6,457 nt of DNA from an uncultured Eubacteriales bacterium (lineage in GTDB: Bacteria > Bacillota > Clostridia > Oscillospirales > Acutalibacteraceae). The DNA lies in NCBI GenBank assembly GCA_900321515.1, contig ONWI01000191.1, positions 1 through 6,457 on the forward strand, given 5' to 3'. The notes beneath the pieces were generated by a model. It saw nothing but the letters and a program-made list of their open reading frames with translations, had not been told where the DNA came from and searched no databases. The translations under genes and the position numbers were made by a program. Shown here piece by piece: positions 5,056 to 6,457 of this stretch (its first letter is position 1; the number at the start of each line of letters is the position of its first letter).

Positions 5056-6457
5056 GGAAATTCCCCCGCTGATGAAACCGGAGGAAAAGCGAAAAAGCTT
5101 CCAACAGCTCAGGGTGGCAGCTTACTGCCGTGTCTCGACTGATTCCGACGAACAGGAGATGAGCTTTGAAGCGCAGAGGGAATACTACACCGATAAAATC
5201 ATGCGTAATCCCGAATGGACGCTCGCCGGAATATTTGCGGACGAAGGAATCAGCGGCACTCAAGCACTGAGCCGACCACAGTTTATGAAAATGATTGGTC
5301 AATGCAAAAAAGGCAGGATCGACATGATTATCACCAAGTCGGTGTCGCGCTTCTCCCGCAACACGGTCGATTGTCTGAAATACACACGAGAACTGAAAGC
5401 GTTGGGAATCCCTGTCATCTTTGAAAAAGAGGGACTCAACACGATGCACAGCACGAGCGAAATCTACATCAGTATGCACGGTATCTTCGCTCAGTCGGAA
5501 TCGGAGTCGCTCAGCGGTAATGTTCGCATGGGAAAGGCGATGAGCGCCAAAAAGGGAAAGGTGGCATTCAGCTACAAGAATTTCCTCGGCTATCGCAGAG
5601 GGGCTGACAATCAGCCTGAAATTGACCCCGAACAAGCGGAAATTGTGCGGCTGATCTTTGACAGATACCTTGCGGGCGACAGTCTGAAATCCATCAAGGA
5701 TCTGTTGGAGAGCAAAGGTCATCTATCTCCGACAGGAAAGACAACATGGTCGGTGGCGACCATTCGTTCGATACTGTCCAACGAGAAATACAAGGGCGAT
5801 GCAAGATTGCAAAAGACATACGTCATCGACTGCATATCCCACAAGGCAAAACGTAACGATGACCGTCCGCAGTACTACGTTGAAAACAACCATCCGCCGA
5901 TTGTGTCAAGAGAAATCTTCGACAGGGTGCAGGAGGAAACGGCGAGGCGGGCCAGCAAGCGCAAGGTCAAGGAAATCGGCACAAAGACTGAATCAGGAAA
6001 GTATTCAAGCAAGTACGCACTGACCGATATGCTGATCTGCGGACACTGCGGAACGCCTTACAGACGCTGCACATGGTCAAGAGCAGGCAAGAAGAAAATC
6101 GTGTGGCGATGCATCAGCCGTCTGGATTATGGCAGAAAGTATTGCCCCGATTCACCGAGCATAGAGGAAAGTGTTCTGCAAAATGCGATTGCGGATTGTG
6201 TACGTCAGATCGTCGAAGACGAAAGCGGATACGCTGCTCTGCAAAACATTCGGCAGCATATCAGTATGTACTTCGGCAAGGATGATGAGAACAGCACCGC
6301 CGCAGACGAAGCGAGGGCAGCGGAACTGATACAGGCGATTACCGATGCGGCAATCGGGGGAGAGTATACTGCGGAAATACAGGAGATGGCGGAAGAACTC
6401 AACAATGTCAAAGCTGCCATTGCCGAGAAGAAAGCCCGACAAACCACCGCGAAAGAA
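5021..6457 (+). CDS. Large serine recombinase, catalytic (recombinase 3, partial; runs off the window)
   Basis: ATG 5021 follows AAAGGAG (5007-5013) by 7 bases, and lies inside the end of recombinase 2 in another frame (35-base overlap). The frame stays open for 479 codons to the window end. The resolvase domain has RVAAYCRVSTDSDEQ with catalytic Ser39 and Arg37, DEGISGT (74-80), and KSVSRFSRNTVDCL (106-119). The recombinase domain follows (LGYRRG at 189-194, IVRLIFDRYLAGDSL, ILSNEKYKGDARLQ, then NNHPPIVSREIF). The zinc ribbon has C340 and C343, C350, C364 and C375. The last part (about 425-479) is rich in Ala and Glu and looks like the coiled coil. It is a paralogue of recombinase 1, not a copy: the motifs match but most flanking residues differ. 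The missing end is probably short, judging by recombinase 1. Confidence 0.93.
   Translation, partial: MEQTTQGIKTVREIPPLMKPEEKRKSFQQLRVAAYCRVSTDSDEQEMSFEAQREYYTDKIMRNPEWTLAGIFADEGISGTQALSRPQFMKMIGQCKKGRIDMIITKSVSRFSRNTVDCLKYTRELKALGIPVIFEKEGLNTMHSTSEIYISMHGIFAQSESESLSGNVRMGKAMSAKKGKVAFSYKNFLGYRRGADNQPEIDPEQAEIVRLIFDRYLAGDSLKSIKDLLESKGHLSPTGKTTWSVATIRSILSNEKYKGDARLQKTYVIDCISHKAKRNDDRPQYYVENNHPPIVSREIFDRVQEETARRASKRKVKEIGTKTESGKYSSKYALTDMLICGHCGTPYRRCTWSRAGKKKIVWRCISRLDYGRKYCPDSPSIEESVLQNAIADCVRQIVEDESGYAALQNIRQHISMYFGKDDENSTAADEARAAELIQAITDAAIGGEYTAEIQEMAEELNNVKAAIAEKKARQTTAKE

Noticed and set aside
4988..5722. A 244-codon open frame on the minus strand
   Set aside because: It lies antisense to the catalytic domain of recombinase 3, whose plus-strand frame has clear motifs (YCRVST, KSVSRF) and a good ribosome binding site. 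The minus-strand translation shows no family features.
1..6457. tRNA or rRNA genes, CRISPR arrays, insertion sequences, element attachment sites
   Set aside because: I saw no cloverleaf, no spaced direct repeats and no transposase. The attachment site expected beyond the recombinases would be outside the window.

Overview
The window looks like one end of an integrative (conjugative or mobilisable) element from a Gram-positive, Clostridia-like bacterium. The evidence is the AGGAGG-type ribosome binding sites, the TnpX-like large serine recombinases, an element-type sigma factor with a region-4 helix-turn-helix, and the ABC-transporter cargo. I cannot name a species. The recombinase genes are clearly richer in GC than the AT-rich sigma gene and its upstream region.

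Layout. (1) Positions 1-128 hold the last 41 codons of an ABC transporter ATPase. (2) Positions 173-858 hold what appears to be one anchored-protein gene cut in two by a local inversion: its first three quarters lie on the minus strand (677 to 173) and its last quarter on the plus strand (about 681 to 858). The minus-strand part also has two -1 frame breaks, both at T7 runs. (3) Positions 889-1071 encode a small hypothetical protein. (4) Positions 1072-1423 are AT-rich and non-coding, with a loose inverted repeat, an intrinsic terminator and a long hairpin that runs into the start of the next gene. (5) Positions 1424-1936 encode a sigma-70-like factor. (6) Positions 1937-2364 have no convincing gene but can fold extensively and end in a strong intrinsic terminator; I call this a candidate structured RNA or leader. 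(7) Positions 2399-6457 form a tight operon: a 50-residue protein, a complete serine recombinase (512 aa), a recombinase-like protein with no catalytic domain (293 aa), and a second catalytic serine recombinase that runs off the window (479 codons seen).

How the parts may work together (inference). The sigma factor probably switches on element genes. The structured, terminator-ended region between it and the recombinase operon is a natural place to control expression of the recombination machinery. The three recombinase genes overlap or nearly overlap, so their products are probably made together and may act as a multi-subunit integrase/excisionase. A 14-base motif occurs in opposite orientation just before the sigma start and just before the terminator ahead of the recombinase operon, which hints at shared control. 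The inversion in the cargo region is the most unusual observation: rejoining the pieces restores an in-frame protein directly downstream of, and co-oriented with, the ABC ATPase gene.
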